A stretch of DNA of 62,156 nt. Source: Paractinoplanes deccanensis (GTDB taxonomy: Bacteria > Actinomycetota > Actinomycetes > Mycobacteriales > Micromonosporaceae). Shown in pieces: positions 17,098 to 25,666 of the stretch. The position numbers were made by a program, and so were the translations under genes. Location: contig NZ_BOMI01000194.1 in NCBI RefSeq assembly GCF_016862115.1, forward strand, positions 1 to 62,156. The letters are read 5' to 3'. A model generated the notes under the pieces. It saw only the letters and a program-made list of their open reading frames with translations, ran no database searches and had not been told where the DNA came from. The first letter of the stretch is position 1. Every line of letters starts with the position of its first letter.

Positions 17098-18567
17098 CTA
17101 GCGCGGGCCCAGCAGCTCGCGGACGCTCGCCAGGAGCTCCTCCTGGGAGATCGGGCTGACGCGGCCGCCGGTCCGCGCGTCCTCCATCGCCTTGGCCAGC
17201 TGCACCCGGCGCAGCACCTCCTTGATGTCGGCGCCGGTCATGCCGTGGCTGGCGGCGGCGAGCGCGGCCAGGTCGAGGTCGTCGGCGAACATCTGGAAGC
17301 CGGGCGCCTCGTGCGCCGCGATCAGGGCGCGGATCATCTTGCGGAAGATCTCGGCACGGCTCGCCTCGTCGGGCTTCGGGATGCTCAGCTTCACGTCGAA
17401 GCGGCCGGAGCGGATCAGCGAGTCGTCGACCCGGTGCGGGAAGTTCGTGGTCGCCACCACGATCACGTTCGGGTTCGCCTCGATGAGGTCGTTCATCTCC
17501 TGCTTGAAGATGCCGGCCACCGCGTTGATCGCCTGGCTGGCCGCGTCGCCGCCGGACCCCGCGTAGCTGATGATCGAGTCGAACTCGTCGAACAGCATCA
17601 GCGTCGGCACCCGGTAGCGCCGGGCGTCGCGGAAGATCTGCTTGATGTTGCGCTCGGACCCTCCGAGCCACTTGTCGAGGATCTCCGGGGTGCGGATCTC
17701 GCGGAAGTCGGCGCCGATCTCGTTGGCCAGCGCGCGGGAGAGCATCGTCTTGCCGGTGCCGGGCGGCCCGTACATGAGGATGCCCTGCGGGCGTTGCGCA
17801 CCCCAGCGCGCCATCGACTCGGGGTGCCGGAACGACACCGCGATCTCGCGCAGCTGCCCCACCACCGCGGAGAGCCCGCCGACCATGTCGAGGGTGACGT
17901 CCTTGGTGGTGGCCTTGGTGGTCGGCAGGGTCTCGCGGCTGAGCACGAACCGGCGGCCGGCCAGCGACTCGGGCCCGGTCAGCTCGATCACCGCCTGCAG
18001 CGTCAGCCCGGCGAACGCCTGCAGATGCGCCGGGGTGACCTCGTCGCGCGGCACCTCGGCGTGCAGCCGCACGGTGGTCCCGCTCTCGTCGTACGTCACG
18101 GTGGCCTGCATGCCCACCGCGGCGTCGGCGATCGTCCCCGGCTGGCGGCTCGCCGCCGGCTTCTCCGGCTTGTCCAGACCCAGACGGCGGTACGCGGCCG
18201 CGGCCGCCGCACCCACCCCGTCCACGATGCGCGTGGCGATCGGGTCGCCGGCCTCGATGCGCTTCGCGAGCAGCAGCCCCACCGGGTCGTTGCCGAGCAC
18301 CAGCCTGCGGATGCGCTCCTTGGAGAGCGGCTCGTCGGCCGTGCTGATCGCCGCCGCGAACGTGTGCACCGGCCCGCCGTCCCGGTCGGCGCTGGAGACG
18401 GTCAGGTCGACGCGCTGCACCGGCTCGGGCCAGGTCGCCCGCCGCAGCAGCTCGACCGGGTTCACCCGGGCGGCGGCCAGCACGGTGGCCGCGTCGACGA
18501 GCTCGACGGTGGCGCCCGCGTATTCGAAGGTCTCCCCGCGCGCTCGCGCGTAACCGGCGTCGGACAT
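17098..18567 (-). CDS. AAA+ ATPase with an uncharacterised N-terminal domain
   Basis: A 489-residue protein. The C-terminal half is a classical AAA module: Walker A GPPGTGKT (~265), Walker B LMLFDEFDSI (~325), sensor ATTNFP and arginine finger region LIRSGRFD, then a helical lid. The N-terminal ~220 residues match nothing I recognise and may bind substrate. Proteins of this layout are ring-forming unfoldases or remodelers. The ATG has GGGAG upstream. It is divergent from a ClgR-like regulator across 100 bp, which could suggest joint proteostasis control; that is inference. Confidence 0.8.
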   Translation of the reverse strand: MSDAGYARARGETFEYAGATVELVDAATVLAAARVNPVELLRRATWPEPVQRVDLTVSSADRDGGPVHTFAAAISTADEPLSKERIRRLVLGNDPVGLLLAKRIEAGDPIATRIVDGVGAAAAAAYRRLGLDKPEKPAASRQPGTIADAAVGMQATVTYDESGTTVRLHAEVPRDEVTPAHLQAFAGLTLQAVIELTGPESLAGRRFVLSRETLPTTKATTKDVTLDMVGGLSAVVGQLREIAVSFRHPESMARWGAQRPQGILMYGPPGTGKTMLSRALANEIGADFREIRTPEILDKWLGGSERNIKQIFRDARRYRVPTLMLFDEFDSIISYAGSGGDAASQAINAVAGIFKQEMNDLIEANPNVIVVATTNFPHRVDDSLIRSGRFDVKLSIPKPDEASRAEIFRKMIRALIAAHEAPGFQMFADDLDLAALAAASHGMTGADIKEVLRRVQLAKAMEDARTGGRVSPISQEELLASVRELLGPR

Positions 18568-18666
18568 GCTCAGCTCCCAGTGGTGGACGGCAGTCTCGCC
18601 TCCAAGAGTGACACGCCTGTACGACACGGGCACCCGGCCCGATCCCCTAGGGGGTAGGGTCGGGGC

Positions 18667-18999
18667 GTGATGCTCCGCAAGCTCATCGGCCAGGTGCTCC
18701 GGCGCACGCGCATGGCCCAGGGCAAGACGCTGCGCGACGTGTCCGACCTGGCCGGGGTCTCCATCGGGCACCTGTCCGAGGTGGAGCGCGGCCGCAAGGA
18801 GCCCTCGTCGGAGCTGCTCGACGCCATCTGCCGCGCGCTCGGCCTCACCCTGTTCGACCTGCTCCTGGCCGTGCTGCGCGAGGCACAGCAGCAGCCCCAG
18901 CGCATCGACCTGCGCCAGGGCCGCTTCGAGCTGGCCGACCCGGCCCGCCGCCTCCGGCAGCAGCCCACCCGCCGGGGCGACTTCCAGCTCGCCGCCTGA
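18667..18999 (+). CDS. clgR: ClgR-like XRE-family regulator
   Basis: A 110-residue protein with an N-terminal helix-turn-helix: RRTRMAQGKTLRDVS, then SIGHLSEVERGRKEPSSELL. This is close to ClgR, which in actinobacteria activates clp protease and related stress genes. ClgR proteins are ~100-130 residues and often end in a short degradation tag; this one ends QLAA, so turnover by Clp is possible. GTG-ATG tandem starts. The promoter lies in the 100 bp shared with the AAA+ gene, which includes a CCCCTAGGGG palindrome. Confidence 0.65.
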   Translation: MMLRKLIGQVLRRTRMAQGKTLRDVSDLAGVSIGHLSEVERGRKEPSSELLDAICRALGLTLFDLLLAVLREAQQQPQRIDLRQGRFELADPARRLRQQPTRRGDFQLAA

Positions 19000-19015
19000 C
19001 CTCGCAGCCGCCCGC

Positions 19016-19705
19016 TCACGCGCCCATCCCGGGGAAGAGCCGGATGGCGGCGTCCCGGGCCAGCAGGAAGCCGACGATGCCGACCACCCAGCTCAGGGCG
19101 TTGCTGCGGGCCAGCCAGTCGCCGGCACGGGTCAGCAGGGGGGTGAGCAGGTCGCCGGCGGCGAGGCGGGCGGCCAGCAGGACCAGCGCGGGCAGGATCA
19201 TGACGAGGCAGTAGCCGGCCATGACCAGGGCGACCGTGCCGGGGGTCAGCCCCGCGTTGGTGAGCAGGCCGATGGCGGCCAGGTAGGGCAACATCGTCGT
19301 GACCTCGGCGGCGGCCGCCGCGAGGGCCAGGCCGGCCAGGCTCGCGGCGCTGCCGTCGGTCAGGGCGCGCTCCCGCCAGCGGGCCGGCCGGCCGCCGCCC
19401 CCGCGCCTGCGGTCGAGTCGGAAGCTCAGGAAGAACAGGCCGACGCCGAGCACCAGCTGGGTCCACGACGCCGGGCGGGTGTCGAGCAGGCTCGTGATCT
19501 GCGGGAGGAAGGCGTCGGCGCCGAGCGCGACGGCCAGGCCGACCGCGAAGTAGAAGGCCGCCACCGTGCCGAGGAAGACCAGGAGGCGCACGGGTCTGAC
19601 CCGGCCGGGGTGCATGAGCAGCCAGAGGGGGATCAGCAGCGTGCCGAAGCTGGTCGAGTCGATCAGGGCGAGCACGGCGAGCGAGCCGAGCAGGGCGAGG
19701 TCCAT
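19016..19705 (-). CDS. GAP/SfLAP-family integral membrane protein
   Basis: A 229-residue protein with about six hydrophobic segments. The first reads LALLGSLAVLALIDSTSFGT, a pattern of the SfLAP (Sap/GAP) family linked to lipid or peptidolipid export in mycobacteria, and LIPLWLLMHPGRVRPVR follows. Function here not determinable. It ends 16 bp from the convergent ClgR-like gene. ATG start; an in-frame GTG six codons upstream is possible. Confidence 0.65.
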   Translation of the reverse strand: MDLALLGSLAVLALIDSTSFGTLLIPLWLLMHPGRVRPVRLLVFLGTVAAFYFAVGLAVALGADAFLPQITSLLDTRPASWTQLVLGVGLFFLSFRLDRRRGGGGRPARWRERALTDGSAASLAGLALAAAAAEVTTMLPYLAAIGLLTNAGLTPGTVALVMAGYCLVMILPALVLLAARLAAGDLLTPLLTRAGDWLARSNALSWVVGIVGFLLARDAAIRLFPGMGA

Positions 19706-19813
19706 ATCGGCACCGTCGCGCACGCGGGCGGGACGCGCGTCGGCGAAAGGATGACCTGCCGCGTACAACTTTGGTCTGACGCCGCGGCGCCGTGGGCGTG
19801 ATGGGATGGGCGG

Positions 19814-20971
19814 GTGAGGGCGGCGATCGTGCGGAGGTGGCGGAGCAGCCCGGCGTTGCAGGACAGGGTGACGGCGGGGTCGACGTTCGCGGCGGGCCTG
19901 GCGCTCAACCTGGTCGGGCTGACCGATGTGTGGGTCGACCCGGGCATCGACCGGCTCGACACCGCGCCGGCGTGGTGGCACACGGTCCCGCTGGTCGTGG
20001 GCAGCGCGGCGATGCTGGTCAAGCGCGGCCGCCCGGTCCTCGCCCTGCTGATCGGCGTCGTCGCGAGCCTCGCCGACCTGGCGCTCGGCGGCAGCATCGC
20101 CATGGTGCTGGTGCTGTTCGACCTGATCTTCTCGGTGGGCCTGTTCGCCTCCGCCCGCGCCCGGCGGGCCGTGACCACCGCCGTCTTCGTGGTGATCGGC
20201 ACGGCCGGGGTGGTGGGCGGGCTGGCGGCCGGGGAGTTCCGCGTCGCCGTCTTCATCGCGCTTCAGCTGACCACGCTGCTGTTCGTGCCGCTCTGGTGGT
20301 CGGCGAACGTCCGCCAGCAGCGCCGGCTGGGCGCGATGGCCGCCCAGGAGGCGGTGCTCGCCGAGCGCGCGGCGATGGCCCGCGACCTGCACGACGTCAT
20401 CGCCGCCCACCTGTCCACCACCGCGCTGCATTCCGGGGCCGCGCTGGCCGCTCCCCCGGACACGGAACGCGACCGCGCCGCCCTGCGAGCCGTCCGCACG
20501 AGCAGCCTCGCCGCCCTCGAAGAGATGCGCGCCATGATCATGCTGCTGCGCGACGCGGCGCCCGCCGACCAGACGGTGCCCGGCGGCCTGGACCGGCTGC
20601 CCGCCCTGGTCGAGGCGGCGGGCGCCGACGGCCTCCGGGTGACGGCGAGCCTGCCCGACCTGGGCTCCATCCCGGTGATCGTGGCCCACACCGTCTATCG
20701 CATCGTGCACGAGGCGCTGACGAACGCCCGCAAGCACGCTCCCGCCTCGCACGTACGCCTGGAGGTGCGCCGCACCGGCGACCGGGTCGACGTCACCGTG
20801 ACGAACGACCTGACACAGCCGCCGCCGCTGGACCACCGGGCACTGAGCGCCGGCACGGGCCTGCCCTCGATGCGCGAGCGCGCCGCCCTGCTCGGCGGCT
20901 CGGTGACGGCCGGCCGGGTCGGCTCGTCGTGGCGCGTGCGGGCCACCCTCCCGGTGGCGGCCGCGGCATGA
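19814..20971 (+). CDS. Two-component sensor histidine kinase, NarL/DesK class
   Basis: A 385-residue protein. The N-terminal ~165 residues hold four to five membrane spans. Then comes the dimerisation motif ARDLHDVIAAHLSTTALHSG with the phospho-acceptor His, and a catalytic domain with HEALTNARKHA (N box) and GTGLPSMRERAALLGG (G box). It should phosphorylate the response regulator encoded next, whose ATG overlaps its stop (ATGA). The signal is unknown; the membrane-only sensor suggests an envelope or intramembrane cue. Confidence 0.9.
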   Translation: MRAAIVRRWRSSPALQDRVTAGSTFAAGLALNLVGLTDVWVDPGIDRLDTAPAWWHTVPLVVGSAAMLVKRGRPVLALLIGVVASLADLALGGSIAMVLVLFDLIFSVGLFASARARRAVTTAVFVVIGTAGVVGGLAAGEFRVAVFIALQLTTLLFVPLWWSANVRQQRRLGAMAAQEAVLAERAAMARDLHDVIAAHLSTTALHSGAALAAPPDTERDRAALRAVRTSSLAALEEMRAMIMLLRDAAPADQTVPGGLDRLPALVEAAGADGLRVTASLPDLGSIPVIVAHTVYRIVHEALTNARKHAPASHVRLEVRRTGDRVDVTVTNDLTQPPPLDHRALSAGTGLPSMRERAALLGGSVTAGRVGSSWRVRATLPVAAAA

Positions 20972-21633
20972 CGCCTGCCGAGGGCGCTCCGCCGATCCGC
21001 GTGCTGCTCGCCGACGACCATGCCGCGATCCGCGCGGGGCTGCGGCTCATGCTGGAGCAGGCCGCCGACATCGCCGTCGTGGGCGAGGCCGCCGACGGCG
21101 CGGTCGCGCTGCGCCAGGCGAGCGCGCTGCGGCCCGACGTGGTCCTCATGGACATCCGCATGCCCGGCACCGACGGCATCAGCGCGACCCGGGCCATCAC
21201 CTCCGCGGGCCTCGCCGACGTGCTGATCCTGACCACCTTCGACCTCGACGACTACGTCTTCGGCGCGTTGCGCGCCGGCGCGGCGGGCTTCCTGCTCAAG
21301 TCGGTCGAGCCCGCCGACCTGATCGCCGCCGTGCGCCACGTCGCGGCGGGCGACGGCGTGATCGCCCCGTCGCTGACCCGCCGCCTCCTCGCCACCTTCG
21401 CGGCCGAGCGGCCCGCCCCGGCCCGCGACGAGCCGGCGCTCGACGGTCTCACCGCCCGCGAACGCGAGATCCTGGCGGCGCTGGGCCGCGGCCTCTCCAA
21501 CGCCGACCTGGCGGCCGAGCTCTCCATCACCGAGGCCACCGCGAAGACCCACGTGTCCCGGGTCCTCGCCAAGCTCGGCTGCGCCTCCCGCGTGCAGGCC
21601 GCGATCCTCGCCAAGGAGGCCGGGCTCGCCTGA
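20968..21633 (+). CDS. LuxR/NarL-family response regulator
   Basis: A 221-residue protein. The receiver domain begins RVLLADDHAAIRAGL, has the phospho-accepting Asp in VVLMDIRMPG and the conserved Lys in GFLLKSVEP. The C-terminal LuxR helix-turn-helix contains LTAREREILAALGRGLSNAD and KTHVSRVLAKLG. Coupled to the kinase by ATGA overlap. It probably binds DNA as a phosphorylated dimer; targets unknown. Confidence 0.92.
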   Translation: MTPAEGAPPIRVLLADDHAAIRAGLRLMLEQAADIAVVGEAADGAVALRQASALRPDVVLMDIRMPGTDGISATRAITSAGLADVLILTTFDLDDYVFGALRAGAAGFLLKSVEPADLIAAVRHVAAGDGVIAPSLTRRLLATFAAERPAPARDEPALDGLTAREREILAALGRGLSNADLAAELSITEATAKTHVSRVLAKLGCASRVQAAILAKEAGLA

Positions 21634-21639
21634 TCGCCC

Positions 21640-21669
21640 TTGACGTTTTCCCATATCGGAAAATATCCT
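21640..21669 (+). promoter_or_regulatory. ArsR-type promoter with operator between -35 and -10
   Basis: TTGACG and TATCCT are separated by 18 bp, and the spacer holds a perfect inverted repeat TTTTCC-CATATC-GGAAAA (21646-21663). The -10 ends seven bases before the ATG of the ArsR gene, so the mRNA should be leaderless. A repressor on this palindrome would block polymerase directly, implying autoregulation. Confidence 0.7.
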
Positions 21670-21676
21670 GGCCGCC

Positions 21677-22018
21677 ATGGCACGAGCAGCGACGACGTCG
21701 GACGCGTTCAACGCGATCGCCGAGCCCCAGCGCCGGGACATCCTGGCGCTGCTGCGCACCGGTGAGCGGCCGGTGACCGACCTGGCCCACGAGCTGGGGA
21801 TGAGCCTGCCGGGCGCGTCCAAGCACCTGCGGGTGCTCCGCGAGGTGGGGCTGGTGCGGGTCCGCGGCGTGGGAAAGCAGCGGCTGTACGGCTTGGACGC
21901 CCGCGGGCTGCGGCCGGTCCACGAGTGGGTCGGCGGGTTCGAGCGGTTCTGGAACGACAGCTTCGGCCGCCTCGACGCGTACGTGCGAGACCTCGAGCGA
22001 TCACGACAGGGAGAGTGA
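21677..22018 (+). CDS. ArsR-family repressor
   Basis: A 113-residue winged helix-turn-helix protein: FNAIAEPQRRDILALLRTGE, then LGMSLPGASKHLRVLREVGL. No metal-binding Cys cluster is seen, and it belongs to the ArsR subgroup that precedes AHSA1/SRPBCC genes. It probably represses its own operon through the palindrome in its promoter. The next gene starts four bases after its stop. Confidence 0.88.
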   Translation: MARAATTSDAFNAIAEPQRRDILALLRTGERPVTDLAHELGMSLPGASKHLRVLREVGLVRVRGVGKQRLYGLDARGLRPVHEWVGGFERFWNDSFGRLDAYVRDLERSRQGE

Positions 22019-22021
22019 CCG

Positions 22022-22489
22022 ATGGACGACCGGGAAATAGTGATCGAGCGGGTCATCGACGCGCCGCGCGAGCTGGTGTTCGAGGCGTTCACCGAGGTCC
22101 GGCACCTGTCGCACTGGTGGGGCCCCGAGGGGTTCACCACCACGACGCGGGCGTTCGAGTTCCGCGCCGGCGGGGTCTGGGACTTCGTCATGCACGGGCC
22201 GGACGGCACCGACTACCCTGAGTGGATCACCTGGACCGAGATCACCCCGCCGGAGCGGATCGAGCTGCTGCACGGCGAGTTCCGGGACGACCCGAACGCC
22301 TTCGCGTCGGTCCTCACCTTCGCGGCGCACGGTGCCGGCACCCACATCGTGATGCGCACGGTCTTCCCCACCAGGGAGCTGCGCGACGAGGCGGTCGAGA
22401 AGTACCACGCGATCGAGGGCGGCCGGCAGACGCTGGGCAACCTCGCCGCCTACGTCACCGAGATCGTCCGGCGGGGAGCGGAGGGCTGA
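22022..22489 (+). CDS. AHSA1/SRPBCC-domain protein
   Basis: A 155-residue START-like fold protein: IERVIDAPRELVFEAFTE, then HLSHWWGPEGFTTT and a PPERIELLHGEF strand, the usual layout of the AHSA1/CalC family, which binds hydrophobic ligands in a helix-grip cavity. Its place between an ArsR repressor and a DHFR-like gene is common in actinobacteria and suggests a small-molecule response. Its stop overlaps the next start (TGATG). Confidence 0.85.
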   Translation: MDDREIVIERVIDAPRELVFEAFTEVRHLSHWWGPEGFTTTTRAFEFRAGGVWDFVMHGPDGTDYPEWITWTEITPPERIELLHGEFRDDPNAFASVLTFAAHGAGTHIVMRTVFPTRELRDEAVEKYHAIEGGRQTLGNLAAYVTEIVRRGAEG

Positions 22490-23109
22490 TGGCCGGCAAG
22501 GTGTTCTTCAGCGTGTCGATGTCGCTGGACGGCTTCATCGCGCCCGCGTCCCCCGAGGAGCTCATGGGCCGGCAGTGGCGCGAGCTCCAGGCATGGGTGT
22601 TCCCGCAGCGGTTCTTCCGGCAGAACCTGAGGTTCGGCGACGGCGGCGAGGAGGGCCGCGACAACGACATCCTGCGCGAGACGTTCGACCGCACCGGCGC
22701 GAGCGTCATGGGCAAGCGCATGTTCGACGCCGGCGAGCACGCGTGGCCCGAGGAGGCGCCGTTCCACACGCCGGTCTTCGTCGTGACCCACGAGAAGCGT
22801 GACCCGTGGGAGCGCCCGGGCGGCACCACCTTCCACTTCGTCACCGACGGCCCCGAGGCCGCCCTCGACCGGGCGCGCCAGGCCGCCGGCGACCGGGACG
22901 TCCGCATCGCCGGCGGCGCCGCGACAATCCTGCAGTATGTGAACGCCGGCCTGGTCGACGAGTTCTCGGTCGCCGTGTCCCCCGTGCTGTTCGGCGCCGG
23001 GATCCGCCTGTTCGACGGCGTGGACGCCGCCCGGGTGGCGCTGGAGCCGATCCGGTCGGAGCCGTCGCCGCGGGTCACGCACCTGACCTACGCCGTGCGG
23101 CCCCGGTAG
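22489..23109 (+). CDS. Dihydrofolate reductase-like (RibD C-terminal fold) protein
   Basis: A 206-residue protein beginning VFFSVSMSLDGFIA and containing SVMGKRMFDAG and IAGGAATILQYVNAGLVDEF, typical of the RibD_C/DHFR-like NADPH-binding fold. These proteins are usually not folate reductases. It is third in the ArsR-AHSA1 operon with one-base overlap. Related in family to the protein at 39.8 kb. Confidence 0.82.
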   Translation: MAGKVFFSVSMSLDGFIAPASPEELMGRQWRELQAWVFPQRFFRQNLRFGDGGEEGRDNDILRETFDRTGASVMGKRMFDAGEHAWPEEAPFHTPVFVVTHEKRDPWERPGGTTFHFVTDGPEAALDRARQAAGDRDVRIAGGAATILQYVNAGLVDEFSVAVSPVLFGAGIRLFDGVDAARVALEPIRSEPSPRVTHLTYAVRPR

Positions 23110-23162
23110 CCGGTCAGTCCAGGCAGAGACAGGGGCGGACTCCCCGGCGCACCGGGCCGGGC

Positions 23163-24545
23163 TCACTCGCGCAGGTTCGTCGGGTCGAGGGTGGTCTCCT
23201 CGTGGCGCACGTAGCGGTTGTAGAGGTAGGTGATCAGCCAGAGGACGATGCCGATGACGAGCAGGATGCCGGCCACCCGGTAGTCGGCGCCCGCGCGGCC
23301 CGACAGCGGGCTCGCCAGGTAGGCGCAGGCGATCGCGCCGATCACCGGGATCACCGTGGGGGCCTTGAAGTGCTCGTGGTCGACCCGGTCGCGGCGCAGC
23401 ACCAGCACCGCGATGTTGACCACGGTGAAGACGCAGAGCAGCAGCAGCGACGTCGTGCCGCCGAGCGCCGCCAGGTCGGCGAACCAGATCAGGCCGAAGG
23501 CGATCGCCGTCGTGAACAGGATGCCGACCCAGGGGGTGCGCCTCGTGCGGTGCACGCGGCCGAGGACCCGGGGAAGCACGCGCTCGTTCGCCATCCCGTA
23601 CAGCAGCCGGCTCGCCATCAGCATGTTGATGAGGGCCGAATTGGCGACCGCGAACATGGTGATGAACGCGAAGATCCAGAGCGGGAAGCCGGCGGCGCCC
23701 GCCTCGACGACCTTCAGCAGCGGGGCGTCGCCCTCGCCCAGCGCCTCCGGGGCGACCAGCGCGACCGACGAGATCGACACGAGGATGTAGATGGCGCCGG
23801 TGATGCACAGGCCGGTGAGCATGACCTTCGGGAAGATGCGGACCGGGTCCTTGGTCTCCTCGGCCATGTTGACCGAGTCCTCGAAGCCCACCATCGCGAA
23901 GAAGGCCAGCGCCGTCGCCGCGGTGACCGAGAAGAACGCGCTCTCCCCCTCGGCCGGGGTGAAGTCGGTGAGCCTGCTCAGGTCGCCGTTGCCGCCGCCC
24001 AGCGCCCACGCGCCGATCCCGATCACGATCAGCAGGCCGGAGAGCTCCACGCAGGTGAGCAGGACGTTGAGCTTGACGCTCTCGCCGACGCCGCGGAAGT
24101 TGATCAGGCCGACGAGCACGATGAAGCCGAGCGCGATCGCGGTGAGCGCCGCGCCTTCCTCCCACGACAGGTCGAACGCCTCGACGAAGTTCGACGCGAA
24201 CGCCTTGGAGGCGCTGGACGCGCTCGTCAGGCCGGAGCACATCACCGCGAACGTGACGATGAAGGTCAGGAAGTGGATGCCGAACGCCTTGTGCGTGTAG
24301 AGCGCCGCGCCCGCCGCCCGCGGGTACTTCGTCACCAGTTCGAGATAGCTGAACGCCGTGAGCAGCGCGACCAGGAACGCGACGAGGAACGGCAGCCACA
24401 CCGCCCCGCCCACCTCGGCCGCGACCCGCCCGGTGAGCGCGTACACGCCGGTGCCCAGGATGTCGCCGACCACGAAGAGCAGGAGAAGGCCGGGCCCCAT
24501 GACCCGCTTGAGGGAGGGCTGTTCCGTAGTCACCGCGTCCGCCAT
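23163..24545 (-). CDS. APC-superfamily amino acid permease
   Basis: A 460-residue protein with about twelve membrane spans. The first contains LLFVVGDILGTGVYALTG, the G-x-G-x-G substrate-binding break of APC transporters, and AFFAMVGFEDSVNMAEE is the conserved TM6 region. Probably an amino acid or polyamine symporter; substrate not determinable. It shares a divergent promoter region, with an inverted repeat, with a universal stress gene. Confidence 0.85.
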   Translation of the reverse strand: MADAVTTEQPSLKRVMGPGLLLLFVVGDILGTGVYALTGRVAAEVGGAVWLPFLVAFLVALLTAFSYLELVTKYPRAAGAALYTHKAFGIHFLTFIVTFAVMCSGLTSASSASKAFASNFVEAFDLSWEEGAALTAIALGFIVLVGLINFRGVGESVKLNVLLTCVELSGLLIVIGIGAWALGGGNGDLSRLTDFTPAEGESAFFSVTAATALAFFAMVGFEDSVNMAEETKDPVRIFPKVMLTGLCITGAIYILVSISSVALVAPEALGEGDAPLLKVVEAGAAGFPLWIFAFITMFAVANSALINMLMASRLLYGMANERVLPRVLGRVHRTRRTPWVGILFTTAIAFGLIWFADLAALGGTTSLLLLCVFTVVNIAVLVLRRDRVDHEHFKAPTVIPVIGAIACAYLASPLSGRAGADYRVAGILLVIGIVLWLITYLYNRYVRHEETTLDPTNLRE

Positions 24546-24559
24546 CCACCGAGCGTCAT

Positions 24560-24577
24560 ACAGATCGCACGATCTGT
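24560..24577. promoter_or_regulatory. Inverted repeat ACAGATCG-CA-CGATCTGT
   Basis: Perfect 8-bp arms separated by two bases, 15 bp upstream of the permease start and 60 bp from the universal stress gene. The position suits an operator acting on the permease. Confidence 0.4.
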
Positions 24578-24624
24578 CGAGTCTCGACCGTGGACGAACT
24601 ATCGACGCGTCGCGATCGCCCGGT

Positions 24625-24630
24625 TAGCGT
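24625..24630 (+). promoter_or_regulatory. -10 element (TAGCGT) for the universal stress gene
   Basis: A TANNNT box ends six bases before the ATG, implying a leaderless transcript. No clear -35. Confidence 0.35.
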
Positions 24631-24636
24631 CAGCGC

Positions 24637-25080
24637 ATGCGCATCGTCGTAGCCGCCAAACCCGAAGCCGACACGCCCTGGGTCACCGACGCCGTGATCG
24701 GCCTGGCCAAGCAGACCGGCGCGACGGTCGCCGTGGTGGCCGCCGACGAGGTCGAGCTGGAACGCCTGGCCGCCGTGCCCCGCAGCGTCTTCGCCGACAA
24801 GGCGTACCAGTCGGCCTCGGCCATGGCCCAGCGCCTCGCCGAGGCCGGCATCGAGGCGAGCGTGACGGTGGTGCCGGGCCGCCCGGTGCCCGCCGTCCTC
24901 CGGTTCGCCGAGCAGCAGCAGGCCGACCTCATCGTCGCCGGCGCCAGCAGCCGCCCCGCGGTCGCCGAGCGCCTCCTCGGCAGCGTCCCCCTCGAACTGA
25001 TCAAACACTCCGCCCGCCCGGTGGTCGTGGTGACCCACCCGGGCCACCCGGCGACGCAGGGGCCGGCGAGCAGCGGCTAG
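24637..25080 (+). CDS. Universal stress protein, UspA family
   Basis: A 147-residue single-domain Usp. It starts MRIVVAAKPEADTPWVTDAV and ends with DLIVAGASSRPAVAERLLGS and SARPVVVVTHP. The GxxG-x9-GS ATP-binding pattern is only partly kept (GASSRPAVAERLLGS), so nucleotide binding is uncertain. Its last codon overlaps the end of the convergent gene by four bases. Confidence 0.85.
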   Translation: MRIVVAAKPEADTPWVTDAVIGLAKQTGATVAVVAADEVELERLAAVPRSVFADKAYQSASAMAQRLAEAGIEASVTVVPGRPVPAVLRFAEQQQADLIVAGASSRPAVAERLLGSVPLELIKHSARPVVVVTHPGHPATQGPASSG

Positions 25081-25442
25081 GAGCGGAAGAGGTTGCGGGG
25101 TACCGGGCGGGCCGGCACCCCGCCGCGCGGGCTGCCGTGGAACGACGAGCCCGGATTGTCCGATGTCCACCGGCGGCCCGGCTGGGCGGCCGACGAGGAG
25201 GAGCGGCGCTGCCGGCGCGGCTTCGGCACGACCTCGATGCGCGGCTCCAGGTGCGGGTCGAGCTGCTCGGCCGACGACACCACCACGACGCTCGCGAGGC
25301 CCTGGTCGAGCATGCGGGAGGCGGCCGGCCAGTCGCCCTGGATCAGTCCGACCACGTTGTACCGGCGGGCGGCGCAGTGTTCGAGGCAGCGGCTCGCGCT
25401 CGCGCCGTAGTTCTCCGGCCGCACGTAAATCACCGCGTTCAC
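25077..25442 (-). CDS. Degenerate resolvase-like small protein
   Basis: A 121-residue protein whose first ~75 residues resemble the catalytic domain of serine recombinases (AVIYVRPENYG, CLEHCAARRYNVVGLIQGDW, GLASVVVVSSAEQLDP). The catalytic Ser (ARxS) is replaced and the DNA-binding part is missing; a basic Ser/Arg-rich tail follows. Probably not a recombinase and more likely a regulatory or orphan protein. GTG start assumed from where the fold begins. Confidence 0.5.
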   Translation of the reverse strand: MNAVIYVRPENYGASASRCLEHCAARRYNVVGLIQGDWPAASRMLDQGLASVVVVSSAEQLDPHLEPRIEVVPKPRRQRRSSSSAAQPGRRWTSDNPGSSFHGSPRGGVPARPVPRNLFRS

Positions 25443-25666
25443 CACTGACCGACCCCTTCGTGTCCCCCACACCCGTCGAGCGAGATCCACTCAACCGCGC
25501 CGGTCACGTTCTGCATATCGGCTGTTATGGATAGGTGACCGGACTGATCCACCCGCATCGACCGCGATCGGCCGCATCCACACCCTCCGACCGGGTATTT
25601 CCGGTGAACACTATTGCCTTCAAGCATCTGTCCCGGAAGACTGCCGCACCCGCTTCGCGCGGCTCC

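Noticed and set aside
19792..20967. Overlapping long frame ahead of the response regulator
   Set aside because: Shadow of the histidine kinase; the response regulator fold starts at the ATG at 20968.
23143..23156. Terminator hairpin between the DHFR-like gene and the permease
   Set aside because: Only five base pairs with a four-base loop; too weak to call in such GC-rich DNA.
25077..25442. Active serine recombinase
   Set aside because: Catalytic Ser motif is missing and there is no DNA-binding half.
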